From the NCBI GenBank assembly GCA_019636695.1, contig JAHBXD010000001.1:975567-1039566 (forward strand): 64,000 nt of DNA, written 5' to 3'. The notes under the pieces are model-generated. The model was not told the DNA's origin. It did no database searches and saw nothing but the letters and a program-made list of their open reading frames with translations. The position numbers and the translations under genes are program-made. Shown in pieces: positions 8,791 to 15,914 of this stretch (positions are counted from its first letter, which is position 1; each line of letters opens with the position of its first letter). This DNA comes from Phycisphaeraceae bacterium. Lineage in GTDB: Bacteria > Planctomycetota > Phycisphaerae > Phycisphaerales > UBA1924.

Positions 8791-9174
8791 GTGGCGGACC
8801 TGCTCGAACAGGGCGCGGCGTTCCTCGACGGTCGGCGTCACGCGCACCTGACGCGGACGGTCACGTACCAGCGCGGCGCCGACAGCGTGGACCTGGCCGC
8901 GACGGTCGGGCGCACCGTGTTCGAGCAGGCCGACGAGTCGGGCTTCATCCGCAAGGTCGAGTCGCGCGACTTCCTGGTGCGGCGCGCGGACCTCGTGCTC
9001 AACGGGTCGGAGACGCTGCCCAAGGCGGGCGACCGCGTCCGCGAGGCCGACGGTGCGCAGACCCACGTCTACGAGGTCATGGCGCCCGGCGGTGAACCGC
9101 CGTACCGCTGGTCGGACCCGTACCGCAAGGTGCTGCGCATCCACACCAAGCACGTCGCCACGGAGGGTGCATGA
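8791..9174 (+). CDS. Putative head-tail connector / head closure protein
   Basis: A GTG start follows the DUF2190 stop directly and gives a 127-residue protein (ADLLEQGAAFLDGRRHAHLT...). It contains a TVTYQRG strand, a charged middle and a PYRWSDPYRKVLRIHT C-terminal strand, the build of small beta-barrel head completion proteins. Role is assigned mainly from position, between capsid decoration and neck/tail genes. The stop overlaps the next ATG (ATGA). Confidence 0.6.
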   Translation: MADLLEQGAAFLDGRRHAHLTRTVTYQRGADSVDLAATVGRTVFEQADESGFIRKVESRDFLVRRADLVLNGSETLPKAGDRVREADGAQTHVYEVMAPGGEPPYRWSDPYRKVLRIHTKHVATEGA

Positions 9175-9422
9175 CGGCGACCGCGCCACATCCCAACGGA
9201 TCGCGCTGGGCGGGGGTCATCGTGACCATCGTGCTCGCGGCGCTGGCGTTCACCGTCCAGTGGGGCGTAGTGACGACCAAGCTCGATCACGTCGAGAAGC
9301 AGCTGGATGAACTCATCGTCGAGGCCCGGGCGCTGCGGGGCGAGTACCAGGCCGTCGAGCGCCGCGTCTCGTACCTCGAAGGACGTGTGAACGGCCAGGA
9401 AGGACGGAGGCCCGGTCCGTGA
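9171..9422 (+). CDS. Small single-pass membrane protein with coiled coil
   Basis: This 83-residue protein has one strong transmembrane helix (WAGVIVTIVLAALAFTVQWGV, about residues 13-33) followed by a heptad-like charged region (KLDHVEKQLDELIVEA... RVSYLEGRV). Membrane-plus-coiled-coil proteins of this size occur in phage neck clusters and in lysis modules, but no diagnostic motif separates these. It is translationally coupled on both sides (ATGA at its start, GTGA at its end), so it is a genuine late gene. Confidence 0.6.
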   Translation: MTATAPHPNGSRWAGVIVTIVLAALAFTVQWGVVTTKLDHVEKQLDELIVEARALRGEYQAVERRVSYLEGRVNGQEGRRPGP

Positions 9423-9850
9423 GCACACTCATCGCCATCGCCGACGCGGTCACGGCCAGCCTCAACGCGGGCTCGTTCGGCCAGCCCTTCACCGCCGAGC
9501 GGCTGTACCAGCCCGCCTTCGAGCTCGCGGACCTGTCCGAGCTGAAGGTCAGCGTCGTCCCCAAGGGCGTCAGCATCGCCACCGCCTCGCGCGACGGCTC
9601 GTACTTCGACTGCGCCGTGGACATCGGCATCCAGAAGAAGATCGACCCCCACGAGGGCGATGCGGAGATCGCCTCGCTTCTGGACCTTGCCGAGGAGATT
9701 GCGGACCACCTGCGCATGAAGCGGCTGGCCGATGTCCCCGAGGCGGTGTGGCTCTCGATCGAGCACGAGCCGGTGGTCGCCGCCGAGCACCTGGAGCAGC
9801 AGCGGGCGCTGACCAGCATCCTCACCGTCACGTACCGGGTCAGGAGGTAG
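9419..9850 (+). CDS. Putative tail completion / neck protein
   Basis: A GTG start overlapping the previous stop has a strong AGGACGGAGG ribosome binding site. The 143-residue product starts with an amphipathic helix (IADAVTASLNAG) and continues with alternating strands (KVSVVPKG, FDCAVDIGIQKKID) and a C-terminal LTSILTVTYRVRR. This matches the general fold of tail terminator proteins, which cap the tail tube and have this size and position. The assignment is by position and secondary structure only. Confidence 0.55.
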   Translation: MSTLIAIADAVTASLNAGSFGQPFTAERLYQPAFELADLSELKVSVVPKGVSIATASRDGSYFDCAVDIGIQKKIDPHEGDAEIASLLDLAEEIADHLRMKRLADVPEAVWLSIEHEPVVAAEHLEQQRALTSILTVTYRVRR

Positions 9851-9853
9851 CGG

Positions 9854-10132
9854 ATGGGCGCGAATCTGTTCTCTCGCCGCTTCACAGTGCAGAGCACCGA
9901 CGGATGGGTGAAGGTGAGCGCCGAGTCCGTCGTCGTCGACTGCGAGATCAGGGCCTCGCAGAACAACAACGTCGCCATCCGGCAGGTCGGCAGCGGCGTT
10001 CAGGAAGCGGACGCTGCGCAGTTGTCGAACACGCTCCAGCGCCTCAGCGGCGTCGACCTGTCCGAGCTCGAGGTCTCGACGCCGTCGGCGACGCCCCTCA
10101 CCGTACACGTGATCGGATTCAGCAGGAGATGA
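9854..10132 (+). CDS. Conserved hypothetical phage protein
   Basis: A 92-residue, beta-rich protein (MGANLFSRRFTVQSTDG... TPLTVHVIGFSRR) three bases after the preceding gene and just before the tail tube gene. I do not recognise the family. Position suggests a structural or assembly role at the head-tail junction. There are no membrane segments, cysteines or nuclease motifs. Confidence 0.55.
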   Translation: MGANLFSRRFTVQSTDGWVKVSAESVVVDCEIRASQNNNVAIRQVGSGVQEADAAQLSNTLQRLSGVDLSELEVSTPSATPLTVHVIGFSRR

Positions 10133-10135
10133 CGC

Positions 10136-10576
10136 ATGGCCATCCGCCTGGGCATGGAAGCCAAGGTCTACCGCAACACCGGCACGTGGGCGACGCCCAC
10201 GTGGGTCGAGATCACCAACGTCCGCGACGTGACGCTCAACCTCGAGACCGGCGAGGCGGACGTGACCACGCGCGCCAACGGCGGCTGGCGGGCGACGGCG
10301 GCCACGCTCAAAGAGGCGAGCGTCGAGTTCGAGATGGTGTGGGACACCGCCGACGCGGGCTTCACCGCCATCAAGGACGCCTTCTTCAACGGGACCAGCA
10401 TCGACCTGGCCGTGATGGACGGCGACATCACGCAGACCGGCACGCAGGGCCTGCGCGCCGAGTTCTCGATCACATCCTTCAGCCGCTCCGAGCCGCTGGA
10501 AGAGGCGATCACGGTGAGCGTCACCGCAAAGCCGGCGTACTCGGTCAACGCGCCCGAGTGGATGGTCGTGCCCTGA
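10136..10576 (+). CDS. Major tail tube protein
   Basis: The 146-residue product (MAIRLGMEAKVYRN...) reads as a tail tube subunit: N-terminal strand, the ITNVRDVTLNLETGEADVTTR hairpin, a VEFEMVWDTAD strand and a long C-terminal run of strands ending SVTAKPAY. Tail tube proteins of siphophages polymerise in hexameric rings around the tape measure. The gene directly precedes the chaperone pair, the standard order. No damage is visible. Confidence 0.8.
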   Translation: MAIRLGMEAKVYRNTGTWATPTWVEITNVRDVTLNLETGEADVTTRANGGWRATAATLKEASVEFEMVWDTADAGFTAIKDAFFNGTSIDLAVMDGDITQTGTQGLRAEFSITSFSRSEPLEEAITVSVTAKPAYSVNAPEWMVVP

Positions 10577-10586
10577 GGAGTGACCG

Positions 10587-11096
10587 ATGAAGGTGTTCAA
10601 GGACAACGCGGGGCGCGAGTGGACCGTCGAAGTCAATGTCGCGGCTCTCAAGCGCGTCAAGAGCCTCACGGAGGTGAACCTGCTGGGTGTGCTCGACGGC
10701 ACGCTCATCGAGCGGCTGATCCGCGACCCTGTGCTGCTGTGCGACGCCGTCTACGCGATCTGCAAGCCGCAGGCTGACGAGCGCAGCGTTACCGACGAGG
10801 ACTTCGGGCGCGCGATGGCGGGGGACGCGATCGAGCACGCCACGGAGGCGCTGCTGGAGGAACTGGTGTCTTTCTGCCCGAGCCCGAGGGACAGGGCCAA
10901 CCTCGGGCGGGTGCTCAAGGCCACGAGGGAGGTGATGGACAAGGCCCGCGACATCGTCGAGGCGAAGCTCGACAGCGGCGAGCTGGAGAAGGCGGCCGAG
11001 CAGGCGCTCGCACAGGCGCAGACGGGCACTCGTGGGGGGCTTGGCAGCTCATCTGGCAGTGCGCTGGCATCGCCGGAACCGATCCCGCCAACCTGA
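10587..11096 (+). CDS. Tail assembly chaperone, short form (gpG-like)
   Basis: This 169-residue helical protein (MKVFKDNAGREWTVEVN...) lies between tail tube and tape measure, the fixed position of the tail assembly chaperone. It contains a conserved LLCDAVYAIC helix. In many dsDNA phages the chaperone is made in two forms by a programmed -1 frameshift near the end of the first frame. Here a run of six G sits at 11034-11039, and the -1 frame beyond it codes for a typical second domain. The last 19 codons of the short form (LGSSSGSALASP...) are low-complexity, as expected downstream of such a site. Confidence 0.8.
   Translation: MKVFKDNAGREWTVEVNVAALKRVKSLTEVNLLGVLDGTLIERLIRDPVLLCDAVYAICKPQADERSVTDEDFGRAMAGDAIEHATEALLEELVSFCPSPRDRANLGRVLKATREVMDKARDIVEAKLDSGELEKAAEQALAQAQTGTRGGLGSSSGSALASPEPIPPT
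11031..11042 (+). promoter_or_regulatory. Candidate -1 ribosomal frameshift site (G6 run)
   Basis: In the zero frame the codons are CGT GGG GGG CTT. A tRNA on the second GGG can slip back one base and still pair perfectly, after which reading continues GCT TGG CAG in the -1 frame. The preceding base is T, so this is a single-tRNA homopolymer slip rather than a perfect X XXY YYZ heptamer. The open second frame and its conserved protein text support use of the site. Confidence 0.6.
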
Positions 11097-11341
11097 CCCT
11101 GCGCGAGCTGCTCGCGATGGCCGAGGCCCGTCAGAAGCACGACTGGAGCATGACCAGCAGCATGATGGCCCTCATCGCCAACGCCCACCGCGACCCGAAG
11201 AAGCACGGGCCGTTCAAGCCGACCGACTTCGACCCGACCAGCCGCTCGCATGCGCAACCGATCACGGCTGGCGTCTCCGTTCTCAAGGACGTGTTCATCG
11301 ACAAGCGTGTCCCGCCGACGACGAAGGAAGTGATACCTTGA
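11039..11341 (+). CDS. Tail assembly chaperone, frameshifted C-terminal domain (T part of gpGT-like protein)
   Basis: Read in the -1 frame from the G6 run, this segment codes for about 100 residues: AWQLIWQCAGIAGTDPANLT, then LRELLAMAEARQKHDW and MALIANAHRDPKKHGPFKPTD. This is the characteristic text of the second domain of tail chaperones (E/A-x-RxxHDW and NxHRDPKK). It has no good start of its own: the first ATG, at 11117, would cut off the conserved WQ...LRELL part. I therefore annotate it as the extension made by frameshifting. The downstream neighbour is on the opposite strand. Confidence 0.75.
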   Translation, partial: AWQLIWQCAGIAGTDPANLTLRELLAMAEARQKHDWSMTSSMMALIANAHRDPKKHGPFKPTDFDPTSRSHAQPITAGVSVLKDVFIDKRVPPTTKEVIP

Positions 11342-11397
11342 GCCATTCGCAGATGCTTACTGCAGCAGTCGTCGCGGCGCAGATGTGCTCTGTGATC

Positions 11398-12312
11398 TCA
11401 GACCGTGCTCCATCGTCCGAGCACATCGTCCCGACGATCAACTGCGCCGGACTTGTGCAGTGCCGCGAAGTCACCCCGAGCGAACACGAACCGATCCACG
11501 TGACCAAGCAGTTCGCCGTTCCAGAACGTAACCTGCTCTGCCGTCAACGTGGGCACACGCGGTTCTGCGTTCCACAGCCCAAGCAACGCGGTAGTCGGGC
11601 CGAGTGGCACGAACACAGCGGTATTCTCCAAGCCGAAGCCGGGCGAGGTGCCCGTCGGGACAGCCTTGATCCATTCGAGCAAGACGGGATGGTCCGTGCA
11701 GACGAGATCGCCGCAAGCCGCAGACGATCGAAGCACAGTCCAGTGTCGCAGCATCAGGAGGCGCATCAGCGTGGGCAGGGACGACAGCATCATGTCCAAG
11801 CGTGCGTTCTGCTTGATCTCGATTCGGATGAGACCCTGATCAAACCACTCCTTCATCTTCGCAGCGAGTTCAGGATCATCGGGTTGAGGCAGCTTTCCTT
11901 CGGCCTCGAGGCGTCGATAGACAGCCTCAACCGGCTTGCGCATGAAGTCATCGATCCAGCGCAGCCGCGCCGGCACTCGCATAGCGAGAAGCGAGACGAA
12001 GGCCATCAGATTCTCTTGGTCCTCCCCAGTAGGGATCGCCGCGCCGTTGTTGATGGCCTTGATCACAGGGGCGGCCGCACCCTCTATCTTGGCGAACGTG
12101 TCCTCGATCTCGGTCGCAGCGATATCCGCGGCCACCTCACCAATGTCGATCATGTACAGGTCGGTCTCGGCTGCCGCCTTTGCTGGCCGTGTAGACCACG
12201 CACGACCGGCCTGCTTGTCGAGTACCTGCAACTGACCATCCGCCGTGCCAGTGTTCGTCCACGCAGCAAGGTACATCCTCGGAAGCCAGTGGTGCTTTCG
12301 GGGGACGTTCAT
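11398..12312 (-). CDS. DUF4238 domain-containing protein (prophage cargo)
   Basis: The 304-residue product opens with the DUF4238 signature KHHWLPRMYLAAW (residues 6-18), the conserved His/Pro/Leu pattern of that family. It continues with VLDKQAGRAWSTRPAK and a conserved CTDHPVLL segment near residue 210. DUF4238 proteins have no established reaction; they are scattered, often near mobile elements or defence genes. The gene points against the late operon and separates the tail chaperone from the next tail gene, which is how lysogeny-expressed morons are placed. No membrane segment or signal peptide is visible. Confidence 0.85.
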   Translation of the reverse strand: MNVPRKHHWLPRMYLAAWTNTGTADGQLQVLDKQAGRAWSTRPAKAAAETDLYMIDIGEVAADIAATEIEDTFAKIEGAAAPVIKAINNGAAIPTGEDQENLMAFVSLLAMRVPARLRWIDDFMRKPVEAVYRRLEAEGKLPQPDDPELAAKMKEWFDQGLIRIEIKQNARLDMMLSSLPTLMRLLMLRHWTVLRSSAACGDLVCTDHPVLLEWIKAVPTGTSPGFGLENTAVFVPLGPTTALLGLWNAEPRVPTLTAEQVTFWNGELLGHVDRFVFARGDFAALHKSGAVDRRDDVLGRWSTV

Positions 12313-12347
12313 CGACGCATGGTAGCGAGTGCGCGCCCGTGATCGAC

Positions 12348-12773
12348 ATGCGGATCAAGCACATGTTCTTTGACCGGCCGCGCGTGGTCGCCGCCGTGGA
12401 TCGGGCGAAGCGCAAGGCCCTCTCCCGCGGCGGGGCGTTTATCCGCCAGTCGGCCAGGACCAGCATCCGCAAGCGCAAGGGCTCGGCCCCGCCGGGCAAG
12501 CCGCCGCACTCGCACGAGGGCAGCCTGCGCCGGCTCATCCTGTTCGGCTACGACCGGAGCACCGACTCGGTCGTCGTGGGGCCGGTGGGCTTCAGGAAGA
12601 GCACGGCGCCGAACGTGCTCGAGTTCGGCGGTCGAACCATCATCACACGGCGTGTGCGCGGCCAACTCGTGCGTCAGCGTGTGAAGATCGCGGAGCGTCC
12701 CTACATGGGGCCGGCGCTGGCGAAGGAGAAGGACAAGCTCCCGAAGACGTGGGCCAACAGCGTCAAACAGTGA
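12348..12773 (+). CDS. Phage tail completion / minor tail protein (HK97 gp10-like build)
   Basis: About 141 residues, basic at the N-terminus (RAKRKALSRGGAFIRQSART) with a GSLRRLILFGYD turn, a SVVVGPVGF strand and the C-terminal RPYMGPALAKEKDKLPK. The AFIR...A...I and RP(Y/F)MxPAL pattern is common to HK97 gp10-like and minor tail proteins placed before the tape measure. A GTG at 12339 is an alternative start. It is the only late gene between two opposite-strand cargo genes. Confidence 0.6.
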   Translation: MRIKHMFFDRPRVVAAVDRAKRKALSRGGAFIRQSARTSIRKRKGSAPPGKPPHSHEGSLRRLILFGYDRSTDSVVVGPVGFRKSTAPNVLEFGGRTIITRRVRGQLVRQRVKIAERPYMGPALAKEKDKLPKTWANSVKQ

Positions 12774-12788
12774 GAACAAGAGTTCATG

Positions 12789-13301
12789 TCAATCGACTCG
12801 GATAACGCGGCCCACGAGCAACTCGCTCGACAGCTCAATGACACGGCAGCAACGCTCGTCGTCGCACAACCCGCCATAGCTGGCGTGGTAGCTGTATCGG
12901 GAGCGGCGCGGGGCCTCTCGCTCGTAGGTCAAGATGACGGCACGATCGGAGACAGGGGAGTGTCGGAAGGACCGCAGCTTCTCGACGCAGCGCCAGAACT
13001 CCCGCTCGTTGCCGGGGCCCGCCCCTCCTTTCCACCCCACGGGTCGGCCGTCAGGACCGACTCGCGGCCTCGTCAAGTAGTACTTGAACTCGATGAGCCG
13101 CCGCTTCCCGCCATCCATAACGAGGAGATCGAACTTCTCCCACTCAGCGTAGAACGCCAGACTACCTTGGTTCGCCTTGGCGGCCGCCATGAACATGGAG
13201 CGAAACGTGAACTCGTCCGTGTTGGCAATCCCCACAAGGGAGGCGTGCTCGTCCATGCGGTGCATCGCCTCCTGTGTGGCCGGCACGATCCAGTCGTCCA
13301 T
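12789..13301 (-). CDS. Predicted PD-(D/E)XK-type nuclease-like protein (prophage cargo)
   Basis: The 170-residue product contains FDLLVMDGGKRRLIEFKYY: D58, then E71-F-K73 on the next strand. This D-X12-E-X-K spacing is the core of PD-(D/E)XK nucleases. A helix with E30 lies upstream, as in that fold. Later segments include AVILTYERE and an aromatic/Cys-rich SYHASYGGLCDDERCC. No family name can be given. It lies antisense to the late operon between the tail completion and tape measure genes. A DNA-cutting or exclusion role is inference; a non-catalytic DNA-binding relative is possible. Confidence 0.6.
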   Translation of the reverse strand: MDDWIVPATQEAMHRMDEHASLVGIANTDEFTFRSMFMAAAKANQGSLAFYAEWEKFDLLVMDGGKRRLIEFKYYLTRPRVGPDGRPVGWKGGAGPGNEREFWRCVEKLRSFRHSPVSDRAVILTYEREAPRRSRYSYHASYGGLCDDERCCRVIELSSELLVGRVIRVD

Positions 13302-13330
13302 GCCTCCAGTCTACGGCCGGAGACGCGCTG

Positions 13331-14923
13331 ATGGCCGGCGCCAAGGACATCCGCGCGGGACGGGCCTTCGTCGAGCTGGGCGTCAGCGACCGGCTGACGG
13401 CTGGCCTCCGCGCCGCGCAGCGGCGGCTCCAGGCGTTCGGCGCCGGCGTGCGGTCGCTCGGCACGCGCATCGCCGCGATCGGCACGGCGGGCCTGGCGCC
13501 CCTGGCCGCGAGCGTGCGGTCGTTCGCCAGCGCCGGCGACACGCTCGAGAAGATGAGCCGAAGGACGGGGATCGGCGTCGAGGCGCTCTCAGAACTCGGC
13601 TTCGCCGCCGAGCAGTCGGGCGCCGATCTGGAGACGCTGGAGAAGGGCGTCCGCACACTCCAGCGCACGATGAACGACGCCGAGCGCGGGCTGTCCACCG
13701 CCACGGACGCCTTCGCCGACCTCGGCCTCAGCGTCGAGCGCCTGCGCGGCCTCACGCCCGAGGAGCAGTTCAAGCTCGTGGCCGAGGCCCTCAGCCGGAT
13801 TGAGGACCCGTCGAAGCGGGCGGCGCTGGCGATGCAGCTCCTCGGCCGCGCCGGGACACAGCTGCTCCCGCTCGTGCAGAACGGCGCGCGCGGGATCGAG
13901 GAGTTGCAGGAACAGGCAAGGGCACTCGGCCTGACGGTCTCCACGGAAGCCGCGGCCGAGGCGGCCCTTCTTACCGACACGCTCAACATACTCTGGCGGG
14001 TCGTGAAGCAGGGCGTCTTCGAGATCGGCTCGGCGCTTGCGCCGACGGTCATCGACCTGGCCAACGCCGTCACACGCGCCGTGGTGACGGCGACGCGGTG
14101 GGTGCGAGAGAACAAGGCCGTCATCGTCACCGTGGCGAAGGTCGCCGCGGCCGTCCTCGCCGCCGGGCTGGCGCTGGTCGGGCTCGGCCTGCTCATCTCA
14201 GGTGTGGGGGCCGTCTTCGGCGTCCTGGCCGGTATCGTGGGCGCTGTCGGCACGGCGCTCGGCTTCATCGGAACGGTGCTCGGCGCGCTGCTTTCGCCGA
14301 TCGGTCTCGTCGTCGCGGCGGTGGCGGGCCTCGGCACGGCATTGCTCGTCTGGTCGGGTGTCGGCGGCGAAGCGCTGGCGTGGTTGCGCGATCAGTTCGG
14401 GCGCCTGCGCGAGTTCGTCGGCAAGGTCATCGGAGGCATCGCCGACGCCCTGGCCGCGGGCGACATCACGCTCGCCGCCGAGATCCTGTGGCTGGCCCTG
14501 AAACTCGCCTGGCAGCGCGGCGTGGCCGAGTTGAATGCGGTCTGGCTCCAGGCCCGAGCGTTCTTCGTCGGCACCGCCCAGAAGATGTGGTTCTCCGCCC
14601 TCGCTTCGGATGCCCTCGATTCCATCGACCTCGAGACCACGCTCTTTGACCTCACGTCCGGCAATCAAAGCATGCTGAAGTCGCTGCGTGAGCTGGCCAA
14701 GGATCTTGCCCTTGGCGCGCCGAACGATGTGGCCGCAGGCCCCCGCGTCGTTGCCCGCGGCGCGCTCAGGCGGATCTCTGCGTCGTCGGCCAGTTCGAGC
14801 GCCCGGCGGCGGGCTCGCTCGGTGAGACCGCCCTCGCGGAGCGCCTGCATCCGCCAGACGATCCGCTTGACGAGGTACTGCTTGTGGTTGGTCCGCGTGG
14901 GCTCGCCGAAGACCTCGGCATAG
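13331..14923 (+). CDS. Tail tape measure protein, truncated at the 3' end
   Basis: The ATG at 13331 opens a 530-residue frame with tape-measure character: a charged N-terminal helix (LRAAQRRLQAFGAGV), LEKMSRRTGIGVEALSELGFAAEQSG typical of TP901-like tape measures, and a Gly/Ala/Val-rich hydrophobic region around residues 270-345. Homology-like text ends at about residue 440-450 (near 14650). Beyond this the frame is only the antisense of the leftward DUF2924 gene. Genuine tape measures are usually longer and are followed by distal tail genes, all missing here. I infer that the right end of the prophage was lost or replaced at about 14.65 kb. Confidence 0.8.
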   Translation: MAGAKDIRAGRAFVELGVSDRLTAGLRAAQRRLQAFGAGVRSLGTRIAAIGTAGLAPLAASVRSFASAGDTLEKMSRRTGIGVEALSELGFAAEQSGADLETLEKGVRTLQRTMNDAERGLSTATDAFADLGLSVERLRGLTPEEQFKLVAEALSRIEDPSKRAALAMQLLGRAGTQLLPLVQNGARGIEELQEQARALGLTVSTEAAAEAALLTDTLNILWRVVKQGVFEIGSALAPTVIDLANAVTRAVVTATRWVRENKAVIVTVAKVAAAVLAAGLALVGLGLLISGVGAVFGVLAGIVGAVGTALGFIGTVLGALLSPIGLVVAAVAGLGTALLVWSGVGGEALAWLRDQFGRLREFVGKVIGGIADALAAGDITLAAEILWLALKLAWQRGVAELNAVWLQARAFFVGTAQKMWFSALASDALDSIDLETTLFDLTSGNQSMLKSLRELAKDLALGAPNDVAAGPRVVARGALRRISASSASSSARRRARSVRPPSRSACIRQTIRLTRYCLWLVRVGSPKTSA

Positions 14924-15000
14924 CGCTGTTTCAGTTCGGGGACGGTGAGTCGGCCCAGGGCCTTCACCGTCGCGGGGATGTCATCGGGCGGGGGGATCAT
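14665..15000 (-). CDS. DUF2924 domain-containing protein
   Basis: About 111 residues: VKALGRLTVPELKQRYAEVF, GEPTRTNHKQYLVKRIVWR and GLTERARRRALELADDAEIR. This is the standard text of DUF2924 proteins, which in planctomycetes and alphaproteobacteria usually precede a serine recombinase gene. Here no recombinase follows; the gene runs straight into the tape measure remnant, and its last 30 residues (RATTRGPAATSF...) look like read-through into unrelated DNA. Its biochemical role is not known. Confidence 0.85.
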   Translation of the reverse strand: MIPPPDDIPATVKALGRLTVPELKQRYAEVFGEPTRTNHKQYLVKRIVWRMQALREGGLTERARRRALELADDAEIRLSAPRATTRGPAATSFGAPRARSLASSRSDFSML

Positions 15001-15024
15001 CGGGACTCTCCGGTTCGCAAGGCG

Positions 15025-15240
15025 TCAACCAAGCGGACGATCAAGGCGGACCGGTCCCGAGGGTTCAAGTCCATCTTCCTCTCTTTCTGGCGGGGCCAAG
15101 ATGTCGCTCGGATCGCCCCTGCGGCGGGCATCCTCCCGCCGGCGACGGACGCCTTCGGCCAGGATCTCGGCGATGATGTGCAGCCGCCGGGCCGGCGCGA
15201 GGTCGTCGCGCTCGACCTGCTCGTCGTGGTCGATCGTCAT
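15025..15240 (-). CDS. Small protein of the DUF2924/recombinase module
   Basis: The ATG at 15240 gives 71 residues: MTIDHDEQVERDDLAPARRL, then HIIAEILAEGVRRRREDARR. The IAxILAxGVxRxR helix is, from memory, common in tiny proteins encoded just upstream of DUF2924 genes and recombinases. It ends 24 bp before the DUF2924 start, so the two probably form one transcript. The frame is open upstream to 15321, but that part is Pro/Gly-rich and unlike the family. Function unknown. Confidence 0.6.
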   Translation of the reverse strand: MTIDHDEQVERDDLAPARRLHIIAEILAEGVRRRREDARRRGDPSDILAPPEREEDGLEPSGPVRLDRPLG

Positions 15241-15425
15241 GCGTGCGTCCGTGCGCAAGCCCGACGGGGCCGGCGATGGGGATTTGTGGCCGCCGACTAC
15301 CGGCGGGCCGTTAACCACCATCTACGCGAACGGCGCGAAATGTGGCGAAAGGGGCCGGTCGGAACCGCAGACCGACCCCACGGCACAGATACACTCATCG
15401 TCGGATTGCCAACCAGGAGCGAGCC

Positions 15426-15899
15426 ATGATCTGGGGCGTCGTTGTCATCATCGTGCTGGGCATTCTCGTACCGATTCTTGCCCGGGATCGGACACGCGCG
15501 ATGGCTGACACGGGTCGCCGTCCCAGTGGCCAGTACGTCCTGTTTGCATTCGCCTGCATTGTGGCGTTGTACGGCGGGCTCGTCGCGTGGCAGTACTGGG
15601 AGCAAATCAAGGCACTGGCGGACCAGCTGTACCTGGCATTTGGCCTTGGCCTGGTCATGATCGCGGGCATGTTGGTGCGAGTGCTATCAGGAAATCATCA
15701 GGCACAACGCCCTCTATTCACCGTCTCTGCCACCGAACTCGTCTATCCGATTTTGTTCAGCCCGATCGTGTTCTTCGCGATCTGGGTGCTCGACGATGGC
15801 TCGCCCGGCGGAAAGCTGTTCCTTTTCCACGCGGCGTTCCTGAACGGGTTTTTCTGGGAGAGCATCGTGTCGGCCGCGAAGCGCCCGGAGAAGCCTTAG
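15426..15899 (+). CDS. Predicted multi-pass membrane protein
   Basis: An AGGAGCGAGCC ribosome binding site precedes the ATG. The 157-residue product has four hydrophobic segments: residues 1-19 (MIWGVVVIIVLGILVPIL), about 37-57 (YVLFAFACIVALYGGLVAW), about 70-90 (LAFGLGLVMIAGMLVRVL) and about 107-124 (LVYPILFSPIVFFAIWVL), then a basic tail. No motif identifies a transporter or enzyme. It stands alone between leftward genes, in the accessory block. Confidence 0.65.
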   Translation: MIWGVVVIIVLGILVPILARDRTRAMADTGRRPSGQYVLFAFACIVALYGGLVAWQYWEQIKALADQLYLAFGLGLVMIAGMLVRVLSGNHQAQRPLFTVSATELVYPILFSPIVFFAIWVLDDGSPGGKLFLFHAAFLNGFFWESIVSAAKRPEKP

Positions 15900-15914
15900 C
15901 GCGTGACAGTTGGA

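Noticed and set aside
3907..14650. Gene transfer agent instead of a prophage
   Set aside because: The gene order would fit, but the terminase lacks its ATPase half and the distal tail genes are missing, so no functional particle could package DNA from this locus alone.
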